Shown here piece after piece: positions 8,437 to 16,649 of a stretch of DNA of 64,000 nucleotides. A program made the position numbers and the translations under genes. The notes beneath the pieces are model-generated. The model was not told the DNA's origin. It searched no databases and was given only the letters and a program-made list of their open reading frames with translations. Source of the DNA: an uncultured Bacteroidales bacterium (GTDB lineage: Bacteria; Bacteroidota; Bacteroidia; Bacteroidales; Bacteroidaceae); NCBI GenBank assembly GCA_902802265.1, contig CADCLN010000006.1:1-64000 (forward strand), in the 5' to 3' direction. Position 1 is the stretch's first letter; every line of letters starts with the position of its first letter.

Positions 8437-11400
8437 CTATTGCTCCAGATACCTGTCTATCAAGTTGGTGATGTCAATCAGTTGCACCGTGCTTCCTGGC
8501 TCCAGATAGCGGTCGATGAGCGATGTAATGTCTTCCACAGATATAAGAGGAGGCGAAATGGTGAAACCTTCCGTAATTCTGTTTCCGTCCTTATCATATA
8601 CAGAACCTGAAGATGAAGAATCTCCAAAGAAATAAGCACCAACAGGATCAGTAAATTCCACACCGTCCAATATCAAATCACTAAAATACCTTATAGATGT
8701 GCCTACTTTCAAAGTTGCATGATCAACCGTCAAAACGGGATAGTAAGCAGAAGTGTAGCTTCCGATGCGTGATCCTGCTATAGAATTCGTAACACTGACC
8801 TTGCAACCTTCGGCAAATTCCAGCGAACCATGCACATTTATTGACGAGGTGGTCAATGTGCCATCACCACAAATCCTGATGTCGTCAAAATAATCATTGT
8901 GGATTATAATACCACTTATATGATTGTCACCAATCAGTCTAATGGTGAGCGTACCCAGATGGACATCATCTCTCTTTTTGATTCGAATGCTACCTTCGAT
9001 TTCAGCATTGTCGAGTGTCAATACTTGATTCTCTGGGTCGTATGACACACGGCCGGTGATATATTTACCCGTAACGTTGCTGGCATTGCTTTCTTTTATT
9101 TGAACATTTGCCACTGTGATGCCGTATGTCATTTCCGAAATGGTACAACCGCCTGTGAGAATCCTGCCATTAGAAATCACATAATAGCCACTTTCATCAT
9201 AATAAGCATCAGCAGGGTTTGTAAATTCCACGCCATTTAATATCAATCGGGTAAAATTATAGATATTTTCTTTGATTTGCACTGTTGCATGGTCAACCGT
9301 CATGGTCTGACTGCTTCTTAAATCTCCCCTTATATCATAACATACGACCTTACAACCATCGGCTATAACCAGCGAACCCGTACCCATTTTGATGCTGGTA
9401 GAACCAGAAAGGGTAAGTGTGCCACTGCCACTGATTTTGACTGTGTTAAACAGACCTTTTTGAATAATAACGCCCATCTTGTTTTCGCCAATCAACACGA
9501 TGTGAAGAGTATCCCATTTTGCATACGAATCATGATAAATATCCAATCCTCCCCGCTCGATGGTAACATTGTCAAGAGTGAGCACATGGTTTTCAGCATC
9601 GTATGAAATATGACCGCTGACACCATCAGCCGTAATGCTGTCGGCATTGAGTCTGCTCACCACAACATACTTTTCTGCGAGTACTGTAATGCCGTATGAC
9701 TCACCCAACACGGCTTCTGAGGCCACATTTCCTTCATCATCGACTACAGCCATGCCTAAGGGGAAATCAGGGATTTCAGAAGAAGTAATATTTGCGACCT
9801 TGTTACCAGCAGGATACAACACCTCCATGTCAGTACCCATACTACCAAAACCTACCACCGCACCTCTTCTCAGGTTCTCATCCGATCTCATGGCCTTGGC
9901 TGTAAGCACAGCCTGTTCTATAACAACCAGACTTGCGTCAGAAGTACCTATCACGCCAAAGGAAAACGCCGTTGCATTCACTTCGCAATTACCGGAAAAG
10001 ACAAGTGTGCCCTTCAACACATTGATGCAGCGACCTATATATTGATTACCTATGTCCAACGTTCCGTCGCCCGTAAACTTGGTCACTCCATTACAATCAA
10101 TGGTCATTGACGCCCCAATCCAGTTCGTGATGGTATTATGACCTTCCAGCTGAATGGTCAAATCGTACCTTCTATTCACGAAGCAATTATCTTTATCTAG
10201 ACAATCAATATCGACATCCTGCAGCAGGAGTATGTTCTTTCGGACATCGTATGAAATGTGTCCACTTTTCACAGTCTCAGCACCAGCCCCCACGTCGGCG
10301 GCATTCCAGTCAGTCACTTCTATACCGCCCACCGTGATGCCATATTTCAAGCAGGGTTTAATGAAAACCTCTCCACGGGCATTCCAATTTTCGCCGTCTG
10401 CCGTCACAAGATACTGCTGTTCGGTATCATATCTGACCCCCTGAGGTTCATAGATACCAGCATTGGTCAGGACAACATCGTCGAATCCATAAATAGTGAA
10501 AACCGACAGCGAAGCATTATCCACAGTCAAAACTCGCCCTGCATGATTGGAATCGCTATAGACACCCTTCGTTTTCACGCTGCACCTGCCACTAAAATTC
10601 ATGGCTTTAGCATCATTTTTAATCCAAATGCTTGTATTGGTTTCCAGTGAACCACTGCCCGTAAAACACAGATTCTTGCTCGAAGTAACACTGCTTACCA
10701 ATGATTGAACAATGATTTCGTTTTTTCCCGACAACTGAACCTTTAGTTCATCATAAGGATAGTCGGCATAACAGACAATGCCATTGTAATAAGAACCATT
10801 ATATTCCCGAGCATCAATCGTCACATTGGAAAGATACAAACTCTTTGTTTCCCAATCATACCGAACGGAACCTGTAATCGTTGGAGCCGTGATTTTGTCT
10901 TCATTCCAGTTCGTCACATACACACCACCAACTCTCAGGTTATAGTCCGTGATATTATCCTTATGAGTAATGACCACGTTACCATTTCTCTGTGCGTCAC
11001 CGAAACTGTCATAGACACAACTCTCCATATTGCCGGCAGGCTTGCAAGTGCCATGAGTGGGAAGAGCCACTTGGCAATCACCCAGATTGATGGATGACAA
11101 TCCTGTCAAAGCATAGGACGAAGGAGTGATATTGAGGGTGGGAGTCCCCACAAGTTTGAGGGTGGCATTGCCGTTGCCACAGATGCCAGATCCATTGCTG
11201 GAATCCATGTAGAAATTGCAATCGGGCTGTAAAGCCTCTATCGTCAAAGTAGAATTGGCGATATAAATGGAAGCCCTGCCACTCGATTTGAGATTCACCG
11301 TGCCAGCCCCTGTAGCAACAACCCGCGTGTCTTTATTGGCATAAATGCAGGAATTATTGCCACCATACGTGTAAAAATCAGCCGAACCACAGAACTGAAT

Positions 11401-11646
11401 GGTCAGTCCTTCAATGTCATTATAAATACATACACGTAGAGATGACACCTTTGCACCGTCATTGACTACCAACGTATTTGTATTCACATCGTAACGAAAC
11501 TTACCATCACCCAGAATGTCACTGGCATTCTCGCTGGTCACCTGCGCTTTGTCACCTATAGACAGGCTATAATAAGTAATAGCTTTCACCGTTTGCCCCA
11601 TCATCAAGGCAGCAAACATCACGACCAAAAGTAAAATCTTTTTCAT
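8437..11646 (-). CDS. Large secreted repeat protein with a dockerin-like C-terminal tail
   Basis: A 1069-aa protein. I chose ATG at 11646; the open frame begins three codons earlier with TTG. Residues 1-22 are a signal peptide. The body contains about five repeats of roughly 190-220 residues beginning near residues 24, 232, 432, 650 and 839. Each opens with a YGITV-like strand, then GHISYDxxNxxLTLDN and a run of beta-helix-like turns with LTVDHA and GSGTLT. The C-terminus has two copies of a helix like a dockerin second half, EDITSLIDRYLE and IDITNLIDRYLE, but without the Asp-rich calcium loops. It is probably a surface or secreted beta-solenoid adhesin or glycan-binding protein. No enzyme motif was seen. 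Confidence 0.75.
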   Translation of the reverse strand: MKKILLLVVMFAALMMGQTVKAITYYSLSIGDKAQVTSENASDILGDGKFRYDVNTNTLVVNDGAKVSSLRVCIYNDIEGLTIQFCGSADFYTYGGNNSCIYANKDTRVVATGAGTVNLKSSGRASIYIANSTLTIEALQPDCNFYMDSSNGSGICGNGNATLKLVGTPTLNITPSSYALTGLSSINLGDCQVALPTHGTCKPAGNMESCVYDSFGDAQRNGNVVITHKDNITDYNLRVGGVYVTNWNEDKITAPTITGSVRYDWETKSLYLSNVTIDAREYNGSYYNGIVCYADYPYDELKVQLSGKNEIIVQSLVSSVTSSKNLCFTGSGSLETNTSIWIKNDAKAMNFSGRCSVKTKGVYSDSNHAGRVLTVDNASLSVFTIYGFDDVVLTNAGIYEPQGVRYDTEQQYLVTADGENWNARGEVFIKPCLKYGITVGGIEVTDWNAADVGAGAETVKSGHISYDVRKNILLLQDVDIDCLDKDNCFVNRRYDLTIQLEGHNTITNWIGASMTIDCNGVTKFTGDGTLDIGNQYIGRCINVLKGTLVFSGNCEVNATAFSFGVIGTSDASLVVIEQAVLTAKAMRSDENLRRGAVVGFGSMGTDMEVLYPAGNKVANITSSEIPDFPLGMAVVDDEGNVASEAVLGESYGITVLAEKYVVVSRLNADSITADGVSGHISYDAENHVLTLDNVTIERGGLDIYHDSYAKWDTLHIVLIGENKMGVIIQKGLFNTVKISGSGTLTLSGSTSIKMGTGSLVIADGCKVVCYDIRGDLRSSQTMTVDHATVQIKENIYNFTRLILNGVEFTNPADAYYDESGYYVISNGRILTGGCTISEMTYGITVANVQIKESNASNVTGKYITGRVSYDPENQVLTLDNAEIEGSIRIKKRDDVHLGTLTIRLIGDNHISGIIIHNDYFDDIRICGDGTLTTSSINVHGSLEFAEGCKVSVTNSIAGSRIGSYTSAYYPVLTVDHATLKVGTSIRYFSDLILDGVEFTDPVGAYFFGDSSSSGSVYDKDGNRITEGFTISPPLISVEDITSLIDRYLEPGSTVQLIDITNLIDRYLEQ

Positions 11647-11686
11647 AATCTTCAATAATTAAAGGTTAATAACTCCAATTTCTTCA

Positions 11687-11747
11687 AATCCGTATTCCAA
11701 AAAAAATCCGTTCAATCCGTTGTTCTAAAACAATCCGTGTAATCTGT
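11687..11747 (+). repeat. AATCCGT heptamers in 9-bp phase
   Basis: AATCCGT occurs at 11687, 11705, 11714 and 11732, and the variant AATCTGT at 11741. All offsets are multiples of nine. It lies between the GH43 stop and the start of the 1069-aa protein gene. The role is unknown; it may be a degenerate 9-bp tandem repeat. Confidence 0.45.
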
Positions 11748-11767
11748 GGTGTTGACTTCTTCAGATG

Positions 11768-12772
11768 TTACGGTTGATATTCCTGTATCACCGTTAGTTT
11801 GTCTCCATTGAGGGAAACAAGGAAGAAGTGCGGAATGCGAATGGTGTTGTCACCCTGCTTGGCATGGGAATGAACAGCCATAAGCAGGTTGCCCTTAAAG
11901 TCTTTAAAAAGCATTCCATGTCCGAAGTTTGGTGGAGTAATGGGATTAGGTTCCTGAATCCAAGGACCATCCAGAGTGCCCGATTCCGAATAAGCCACAC
12001 CCTGTGTGTATTTGTCATAAACCCAACTGGTCCAGAGCATTCCCAAACGACCCGTAGAGGTAGTGAACAAGAAGGGGCCATCGGTCACTTTGTTGGGACG
12101 ATCCTTTCCGTCTGATGCCTTTTCTCGGCTCCAAGGCGAATCACTGGCACGGAAAAGCACCTTACCTTCACCCACCGAACCGCTGAGGTCGGGTTTCAGT
12201 TCAATCTTCTCGATAGTGCCGTTCAGGTTCTGCAACCATTCGTAGCAGTAAATCATGTAGGGCTTTCCGTCCTTGTCCACCCAGAAAGTGCCGTCGAGCG
12301 TAGGTTTGTCGGCTGGCAAATAGGTGGGATCACTCATCGGAACGTAAGGACCATCGGGAGCGTCGGACACCAGCACATGACTGGCACGACGGTCGATGAC
12401 ATTATTGGCCACCGTGTCTATCTGAACAGCCCGATTGGTGAAAGTGGCAAAATAATAATACTTGCCCTGATAAGGATGTATCTCGGCAGCCCAAATCATG
12501 GGGCGTGGTCCCATCCACGAATTGGGGTCAGTCTTGGTCACCATGTAGGGCCCCGACCAAGTACGTAGATTCTTGCTTTTCCACATCATGCCGCCAGTGC
12601 CCGTCATGTAGTAAGTCTTTGTCGCCTTGTCTGCCAGCACAAAGGGGTCAGACAGACGAATGGAGTCTGTCGGCACATTCTCGTGCACTCTTGATCTACC
12701 ACTATAATCCTGGGCACAGAGTGCCGATACCAGGAACAGGGAGAGACAGGTAAGGAATGATTTTGTTTTCAT
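11768..12772 (-). CDS. Glycoside hydrolase family 43 enzyme
   Basis: A 334-aa secreted or periplasmic five-bladed beta-propeller hydrolase. Residues 1-20 are a signal peptide (SALCAQ). The catalytic-base region is RLSDPFVLAD (Asp42), the pKa-modulating Asp is probably Asp160 in TLDGTFWVD, and the expected general-acid segment is VTDGPFLF (Asp231), where many family members have Glu. Other family marks are WAAEIHPYQGKYYYFAT and LGMLWTSW. GH43 enzymes cut arabinose, xylose or galactose linkages in plant cell-wall polysaccharides; the substrate is not predictable here. It follows the DPP IV gene by 7 bp and is probably co-transcribed with it. Confidence 0.85.
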   Translation of the reverse strand: MKTKSFLTCLSLFLVSALCAQDYSGRSRVHENVPTDSIRLSDPFVLADKATKTYYMTGTGGMMWKSKNLRTWSGPYMVTKTDPNSWMGPRPMIWAAEIHPYQGKYYYFATFTNRAVQIDTVANNVIDRRASHVLVSDAPDGPYVPMSDPTYLPADKPTLDGTFWVDKDGKPYMIYCYEWLQNLNGTIEKIELKPDLSGSVGEGKVLFRASDSPWSREKASDGKDRPNKVTDGPFLFTTSTGRLGMLWTSWVYDKYTQGVAYSESGTLDGPWIQEPNPITPPNFGHGMLFKDFKGNLLMAVHSHAKQGDNTIRIPHFFLVSLNGDKLTVIQEYQP

Positions 12773-12779
12773 GTCGGTT

Positions 12780-14978
12780 TCATTTTAAAAGATGAGTATC
12801 AAAATAATTTTCAATGCGTGTAAACAAATGCTTGCGGGTATTCCCGCCATAAATGCTATGGTTGCGATTGGTATAAACCTGCATGTCGAACTGAATATCA
12901 GCCTGCACCAGGGCTTCTGCCAATTCTGCCGTATTCTGGAAATGCACATTGTCGTCGGCAGTGCCGTGAATAATCAAAAGGTCACCCTTCAGATTTCTGA
13001 ACCGGTGCAGCGGACTGCAATCATACCCCGACCCATTCTCCTGTGGCGTTTGCATGAAACGCTCCGTATAGATAGTGTCATAATAACGCCAATCCGTCAC
13101 AGGTGCTACAGCCACACCACAACGGAACAGTCCCCTGCCCTCACACATAGACATAATCGTGTTGAAACCGCCAAAACTCCATCCCCAGATGCCAATGCGC
13201 GACTTATCCACAAAAGGAAGTGTGCCCAGATAGGCAGCCGTTTCAGCCTGGTCACGAGACTCCAGGTCGCCCAGCTTCTTGTATGTGCAACGTTGAAACT
13301 CAGCACCACGGCCACCTGTGCCACGACCATCCACACACACCACGATATAGCCCTTCTCTGCCAACCGGTGTTCCCAAATCAGTCCGCCATAGAAACCATT
13401 GCCAAACGAATTATGTACCTCCTGACTGCCAGGACCGCTGTACTGATACATAATGACCGGATACTTCTTCCCTTCACTGAACGTTGCCGGCTTCACAATC
13501 CACCCGTTGAGTACAGTCCCCCCGTTAGTCTTGAAAGCGAACAGTTCCACCTTGCCAAGCGGCAGACCGGCCAACGACGATTTCAGGGCAGCATTATCCT
13601 CCAACACCTTCAATTGCTTGCCCGCTGCCGAATAGAGTGCCGACACATAGGGAGTCTGCAAGTCGGAAAAGACATTCAGGAAATAATTGCAGCCCTTTGA
13701 GAATACAGCCCTGTTCACACCCTTGTTGTCGATGAGTTTGGTGCGTTTGCCCGAAACATCCACCTTGTAAATATACTGTTCCAACGGATTACCTTCATTG
13801 CTGGCAAAATAGAAATTCTTGTTGGCAGCATCATGGCCATAATAGCTGCGAACTTCAAAGTTGCCATTGGTCAGTTGCTTCACCAGTTGGCCATTCATAT
13901 TATACAGATACAGATGGCGATAACCGTCACGTTCACTCAGCAGCACAAATTGGTCGCCCTTGAAGTCAATGTTTTCATACGTGGGAGCATCCACGTAGGC
14001 TGCATGATTCTCACGCAACACCAGATTAGCCGTTGTGCTGCGGGCATCAGCTAAATAGAAGTCAAGCTGACTTTGGTGACGATTCAGGGTAAGCACCATC
14101 AGCTTGTCGGGCGTTCCGGTAAACTGGATGCGAGGAATATAGCCATCCCTATCCACTGGAATCTTCACCTCACGAGTGACACGACTCTTGATGTCATAAC
14201 TATGCACCGTCACCTTCGAGTTCGCTTCACCTGCCTTGGGGTACTTGTATTCATACGTGCCAGGATAGAGTTTATAATCCGACATCGCTGGACTGGCACC
14301 CTGATACCACGGGAACGTATAGGTAGGAACAGCCGTTTCGTCAAAACGAATCCACGCAATCATCTCGCTATTTGCCGAGAAATCAAAGGCACCGTTCATG
14401 CTGAACTCTTCCTCATAGACCCAATCAGCCTTTCCGTTGATAATCTTGTTGCGCTCGCCATCCTTCGTTATCTGACTTTCCGCATTATTATACAGCAACT
14501 TGACAAGAAAAATGTTGCCATCGCGCACAAAGCCAATCACATTGCCATCGGGCGAAAACTTCGGACATTCCTGCGGACCACCCTGCGAAAGTGGAGCCAT
14601 CGTCTTGTTACGTACATTATATATATAATAAGATGCCGTACAACTGTGACGATAAATAGGCTTGCGCTGGGTCTCGATGAGAATGTTCTTCTCATCGGGC
14701 GACAGAATATAATTCGTGAAAGCCGCAACATTGGCATCACGCGCCGTAGCCACATCGAAGAGTGTTTCAACCAGCGCACCCGTCTTGAACGAATGGCGTT
14801 CAATCCGCCTGCCGTCTGCACTAATCTGTGCATACGTTTCTCCATCTGCCATCGGCGTAATGCCCAGAATTTGTTTGGCACTATACTTGCCAGCCGTAAT
14901 ATCCTCCAGCCGAATCTGCTGGGCAAAGCCGAACACTGCAAACAATAAACCTGTGATGTAAAGAAATAATTTTTTCAT
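12780..14978 (-). CDS. Dipeptidyl peptidase IV-type S9 serine peptidase
   Basis: A 732-aa periplasmic or surface peptidase that removes N-terminal dipeptides, typically Xaa-Pro. The open frame runs upstream to 15572, but the ATG at 14978 starts a clear signal peptide (MKKLFLYITGLLFAVFGFA) and lies just after a -7 box. The beta-propeller contains WVYEEEF, the substrate-amine Glu motif of DPP IV. The alpha/beta-hydrolase triad is Ser601 (GWSFGGF), Asp675 (HGTADDNVHF) and His707 (NHSIYGGN), spaced 74 and 32 as in DPP IV enzymes. Bacteroidales use such enzymes to feed on dietary or host peptides. The GH43 gene follows at 7 bp. Confidence 0.93.
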   Translation of the reverse strand: MKKLFLYITGLLFAVFGFAQQIRLEDITAGKYSAKQILGITPMADGETYAQISADGRRIERHSFKTGALVETLFDVATARDANVAAFTNYILSPDEKNILIETQRKPIYRHSCTASYYIYNVRNKTMAPLSQGGPQECPKFSPDGNVIGFVRDGNIFLVKLLYNNAESQITKDGERNKIINGKADWVYEEEFSMNGAFDFSANSEMIAWIRFDETAVPTYTFPWYQGASPAMSDYKLYPGTYEYKYPKAGEANSKVTVHSYDIKSRVTREVKIPVDRDGYIPRIQFTGTPDKLMVLTLNRHQSQLDFYLADARSTTANLVLRENHAAYVDAPTYENIDFKGDQFVLLSERDGYRHLYLYNMNGQLVKQLTNGNFEVRSYYGHDAANKNFYFASNEGNPLEQYIYKVDVSGKRTKLIDNKGVNRAVFSKGCNYFLNVFSDLQTPYVSALYSAAGKQLKVLEDNAALKSSLAGLPLGKVELFAFKTNGGTVLNGWIVKPATFSEGKKYPVIMYQYSGPGSQEVHNSFGNGFYGGLIWEHRLAEKGYIVVCVDGRGTGGRGAEFQRCTYKKLGDLESRDQAETAAYLGTLPFVDKSRIGIWGWSFGGFNTIMSMCEGRGLFRCGVAVAPVTDWRYYDTIYTERFMQTPQENGSGYDCSPLHRFRNLKGDLLIIHGTADDNVHFQNTAELAEALVQADIQFDMQVYTNRNHSIYGGNTRKHLFTRIENYFDTHLLK

Positions 14979-14999
14979 TTTTCCATAGATATTTCCATG

Positions 15000-15007
15000 C
15001 AAAGTTA
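15000..15007 (-). promoter_or_regulatory. -7 box of the DPP IV gene
   Basis: TAACTTTG on the minus strand with a TTTTG at 15033-15029 about 21 nt upstream. The start codon is at 14978. Confidence 0.6.
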
Positions 15008-15060
15008 ACGAAAATCTACAACTTTCTTCAAAATCAGTAGAAAAATCAAGAAAAAAGACG

Positions 15061-15068
15061 TAAATTTG
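15061..15068 (+). promoter_or_regulatory. -7 box of the lipoprotein gene at 15120
   Basis: TAAATTTG in the plus direction, 52 bp before the ATG. The -33 element is not obvious. It is divergent from the DPP IV promoter. Confidence 0.5.
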
Positions 15069-15119
15069 CCGCAAATAGTAAAAAATTGCCCCATAATAAA
15101 AACCAAAACTTACATCAAC

Positions 15120-15773
15120 ATGAAAAATGTCTGGATTCTTCTCTGCACCCTTCTGTGGGTCGCCTGCACGCCCAGCAATACCGACAATGCGTTTGAACTT
15201 CTGAATCAAGCACGCTCTGCCATGCACCAAAATCGCTACAACGACGCACACACCCTCATCGATTCGCTGCGTCATACATATCCCAAAGAGGTCGATTGCA
15301 GAAAAGCAGCACTGGCATTTTACGATTCGCTGGAATTGCACGAAGCCAAGTTTGCCTTTGCCAAGGCCGACAGCGCACTTACATTCAAGCGTCTTGAACT
15401 GGAAGACAGGAAGAAACAATTTGTTCTGGAGAAAGACGGACGTTTCCAGAGTGTGGGCAACTATGTCGTCCCCGCCCATGCCGGCAGCAAGACACACCTG
15501 AAGTTTTTTGCCGAAGTCGCCGAAGATGGCACCATGCAGATTGTCAGCATCGACAACAAACGCAAATACCACTTCACCCGTGTAGCCGTCGGTGATGCAC
15601 GTGGCAGTTCAGCCATCCTTCCCCCCAACGCCACAGCCGAAGACGCCCTTGCCGTAGAACAATGCTATCAGCTTGCCCGCCTCTTTGCCGACGTAAAAGC
15701 AGGTCAGCAGGAAGTGGAAAAGCAAATGCTGAAAGTTCGCTTTTACGAACAAAAATTAGAAAAGGGAGAGTAA
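15120..15773 (+). CDS. Lipoprotein of unknown function
   Basis: A 217-aa protein. I chose ATG 15120, which begins a lipoprotein signal (MKNVWILLCTLLWVACTPS, Cys about 17); the open frame extends upstream to 15066 but reads through the promoter. Residues 25-100 look helical, possibly a TPR-like or coiled segment (FELLNQARSAMHQNRY, FAKADSALTFKRLELEDRKKQ). A beta-rich part around residues 105-160 follows, and the charged helical C-terminus ends KLEKGE. I do not recognise the family. The stop codon directly abuts a palindromic repeat element. Confidence 0.7.
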   Translation: MKNVWILLCTLLWVACTPSNTDNAFELLNQARSAMHQNRYNDAHTLIDSLRHTYPKEVDCRKAALAFYDSLELHEAKFAFAKADSALTFKRLELEDRKKQFVLEKDGRFQSVGNYVVPAHAGSKTHLKFFAEVAEDGTMQIVSIDNKRKYHFTRVAVGDARGSSAILPPNATAEDALAVEQCYQLARLFADVKAGQQEVEKQMLKVRFYEQKLEKGE

Positions 15774-15948
15774 AGTTCTCCCATCTCCATAGCAAAGTTC
15801 TCCCGCTGCCGTGGGAGAACTTTGCTATGGAGATGGCACTGCATTGCTACCGCAGTGGGAGAACTTTGCCACCCCAGCAGCAATGCAGTGCCACCGCAGC
15901 GAGAGAACTTTCCCGCTGCAACAGCAATGCAGTGCCACTGACGTACAA
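15773..15948. repeat. Composite repeat element, copy A
   Basis: About 175 bp of interleaved inverted and direct repeats of two cores, AGAACTTTGCT/AGCAAAGTTCT and GGCACTGCATTGCT/AGCAATGCAGTGCC. It contains a perfect 24-bp inverted repeat, arms 15781-15804 and 15813-15836 with an 8-nt loop. Its right-hand end (15922-15948) is identical over 27 bp, inverted, to 41348-41374. It begins at the stop codon of the upstream lipoprotein gene and separates it from the oppositely oriented HxlR side. It could act as a bidirectional terminator or REP/MITE-like element; no coding capacity. Confidence 0.8.
15781..15836. terminator. Perfect 24-bp palindrome, possible terminator
   Basis: The arms 15781-15804 and 15813-15836 are exactly complementary and separated by GCTGCCGT. 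The hairpin starts 8 bp after a stop codon. There is no T-run after either arm, so classical intrinsic termination is uncertain; the hairpin may instead protect the mRNA 3' end. Confidence 0.45.
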
Positions 15949-16040
15949 CTCCATTTCTCCACAAAGTTTTTGTGACAAAAAGCCTTCAAATCAATTGGCT
16001 CCACCGAGCTAAAGGTTCAAAAATCAATCTGACATAATTT

Positions 16041-16148
16041 TTAGAACCTACCTTGAATCAGTTCTCTTGTGGCGGCTAATTCTTTGAGCAACTGAGGGTC
16101 GATAGCTGAATAAATGTCACCAGCCAGCATTTTCTCTTTTTCTGTCAT
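16041..16148 (-). pseudogene. N-terminal remnant of a maltose/sugar O-acetyltransferase (maa-like)
   Basis: A 35-residue frame beginning MTEKEKMLAGDIYSAIDPQL matches the start of the Mac domain of maltose/galactoside O-acetyltransferases, which normally read MTEKEKMLAGELYDA and run to about 185-200 residues. Here the frame ends with TAA after ELIQGRF, and no hexapeptide-repeat (left-handed beta-helix) part follows in the next 90 bp before repeat element A. It lies 12 bp downstream of the HxlR gene on the same strand, so it was probably the second gene of that operon before truncation. Confidence 0.7.
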
Positions 16149-16160
16149 AACAAACACTCC

Positions 16161-16505
16161 TTAGTCTGTGACCACTTCGGCAAAATGCTCCTTTCCCCAG
16201 TCAACGAGGGCTGTGACGGCGGGCATGAGCGACCGCCCTGTGTCAGTCAGTGAATATTCTACGCGGGGCGGCACTTCGGGATAAACTTCACGGTGCACCA
16301 GATGGCTGCGCTCCAGATTCTTCAGTGTCTGGGAGAGCATCTTCTGAGAACAGTCGGTCATCAACCGACGTATCTCGTTGAAACGCAACACACCCGTCTC
16401 GCTACGATTGAGCATAAACAGCACTAACATGGACCACTTGTCGCCAAAACGACTGACAACTTGCCTGATGGGACAGGCCAAATACTCTGCTTGGATATCT
16501 GCCAT
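16161..16505 (-). CDS. HxlR family winged-helix transcriptional regulator
   Basis: A 114-aa cytoplasmic DNA-binding protein, the normal length for the family. The ATG at 16505 is used; the open frame could begin nine codons earlier at a TTG that lies inside the promoter. HxlR marks are CPIRQVVSRFGDKWSMLVLF near the N-terminus, then LRFNEIRRLM, CSQKMLSQTLKNLE and VPPRVEYSLTDTGRSL (recognition helix and wing). Family members often sense reactive electrophiles or oxidants through the conserved N-terminal Cys, here in ACPI. It is divergent from a cupin/PNPOx pair, and its promoter lies inside an inverted repeat, so autoregulation is likely. Confidence 0.9.
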   Translation of the reverse strand: MADIQAEYLACPIRQVVSRFGDKWSMLVLFMLNRSETGVLRFNEIRRLMTDCSQKMLSQTLKNLERSHLVHREVYPEVPPRVEYSLTDTGRSLMPAVTALVDWGKEHFAEVVTD

Positions 16506-16506
16506 A

Positions 16507-16540
16507 GTAACTTTTTTGTGCAAAAGTAGCAAAAAGTTAC
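16507..16540. promoter_or_regulatory. Operator-like inverted repeat over the hxlR-type promoter
   Basis: Arms GTAACTTTTT (16507-16516) and AAAAAGTTAC (16531-16540) flank the minus-strand -7 box TACTTTTG (16528-16521). The right arm read on the minus strand with its flank is TACTTGGTAACTTTTT, which shares TTGGTAACT with the second palindrome at 16615-16643. This is a probable HxlR binding site. Confidence 0.55.
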
Positions 16541-16614
16541 CAAGTATCAGTCGCGCACTATGTTAATCTGCGTTAAAGGCTTTTCTGGGGAGAGCCGATG
16601 ACTTCGCAATTCCT

Positions 16615-16643
16615 ACTTTTTGGTAACTATGCCACCAAAAAGT
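16615..16643. promoter_or_regulatory. Second operator-like inverted repeat, upstream of the cupin gene
   Basis: Arms ACTTTTTGGT (16615-16624) and ACCAAAAAGT (16634-16643) are perfect. The left flank reads TACTTTTTGGTAACTA. It ends 7 bp before the -33 element of the cupin promoter, a position suited to activation or repression by the divergent HxlR protein. Confidence 0.55.
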
Positions 16644-16649
16644 GCCTTC

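Noticed and set aside
8437-11655. TTG start at 11655 for the 1069-aa protein
   Set aside because: An ATG three codons downstream opens a standard signal peptide, so TTG is not needed.
12792-14948. Long plus-strand frames opposite the DPP IV gene (12792-13700, 14073-14948)
   Set aside because: They are shadows of a gene with a complete catalytic triad on the minus strand.
14979-15572. 198-residue N-terminal extension of the DPP IV frame
   Set aside because: The extension crosses the lipoprotein gene and both divergent promoters. A perfect signal peptide begins at 14978, so the extension is not part of the protein.
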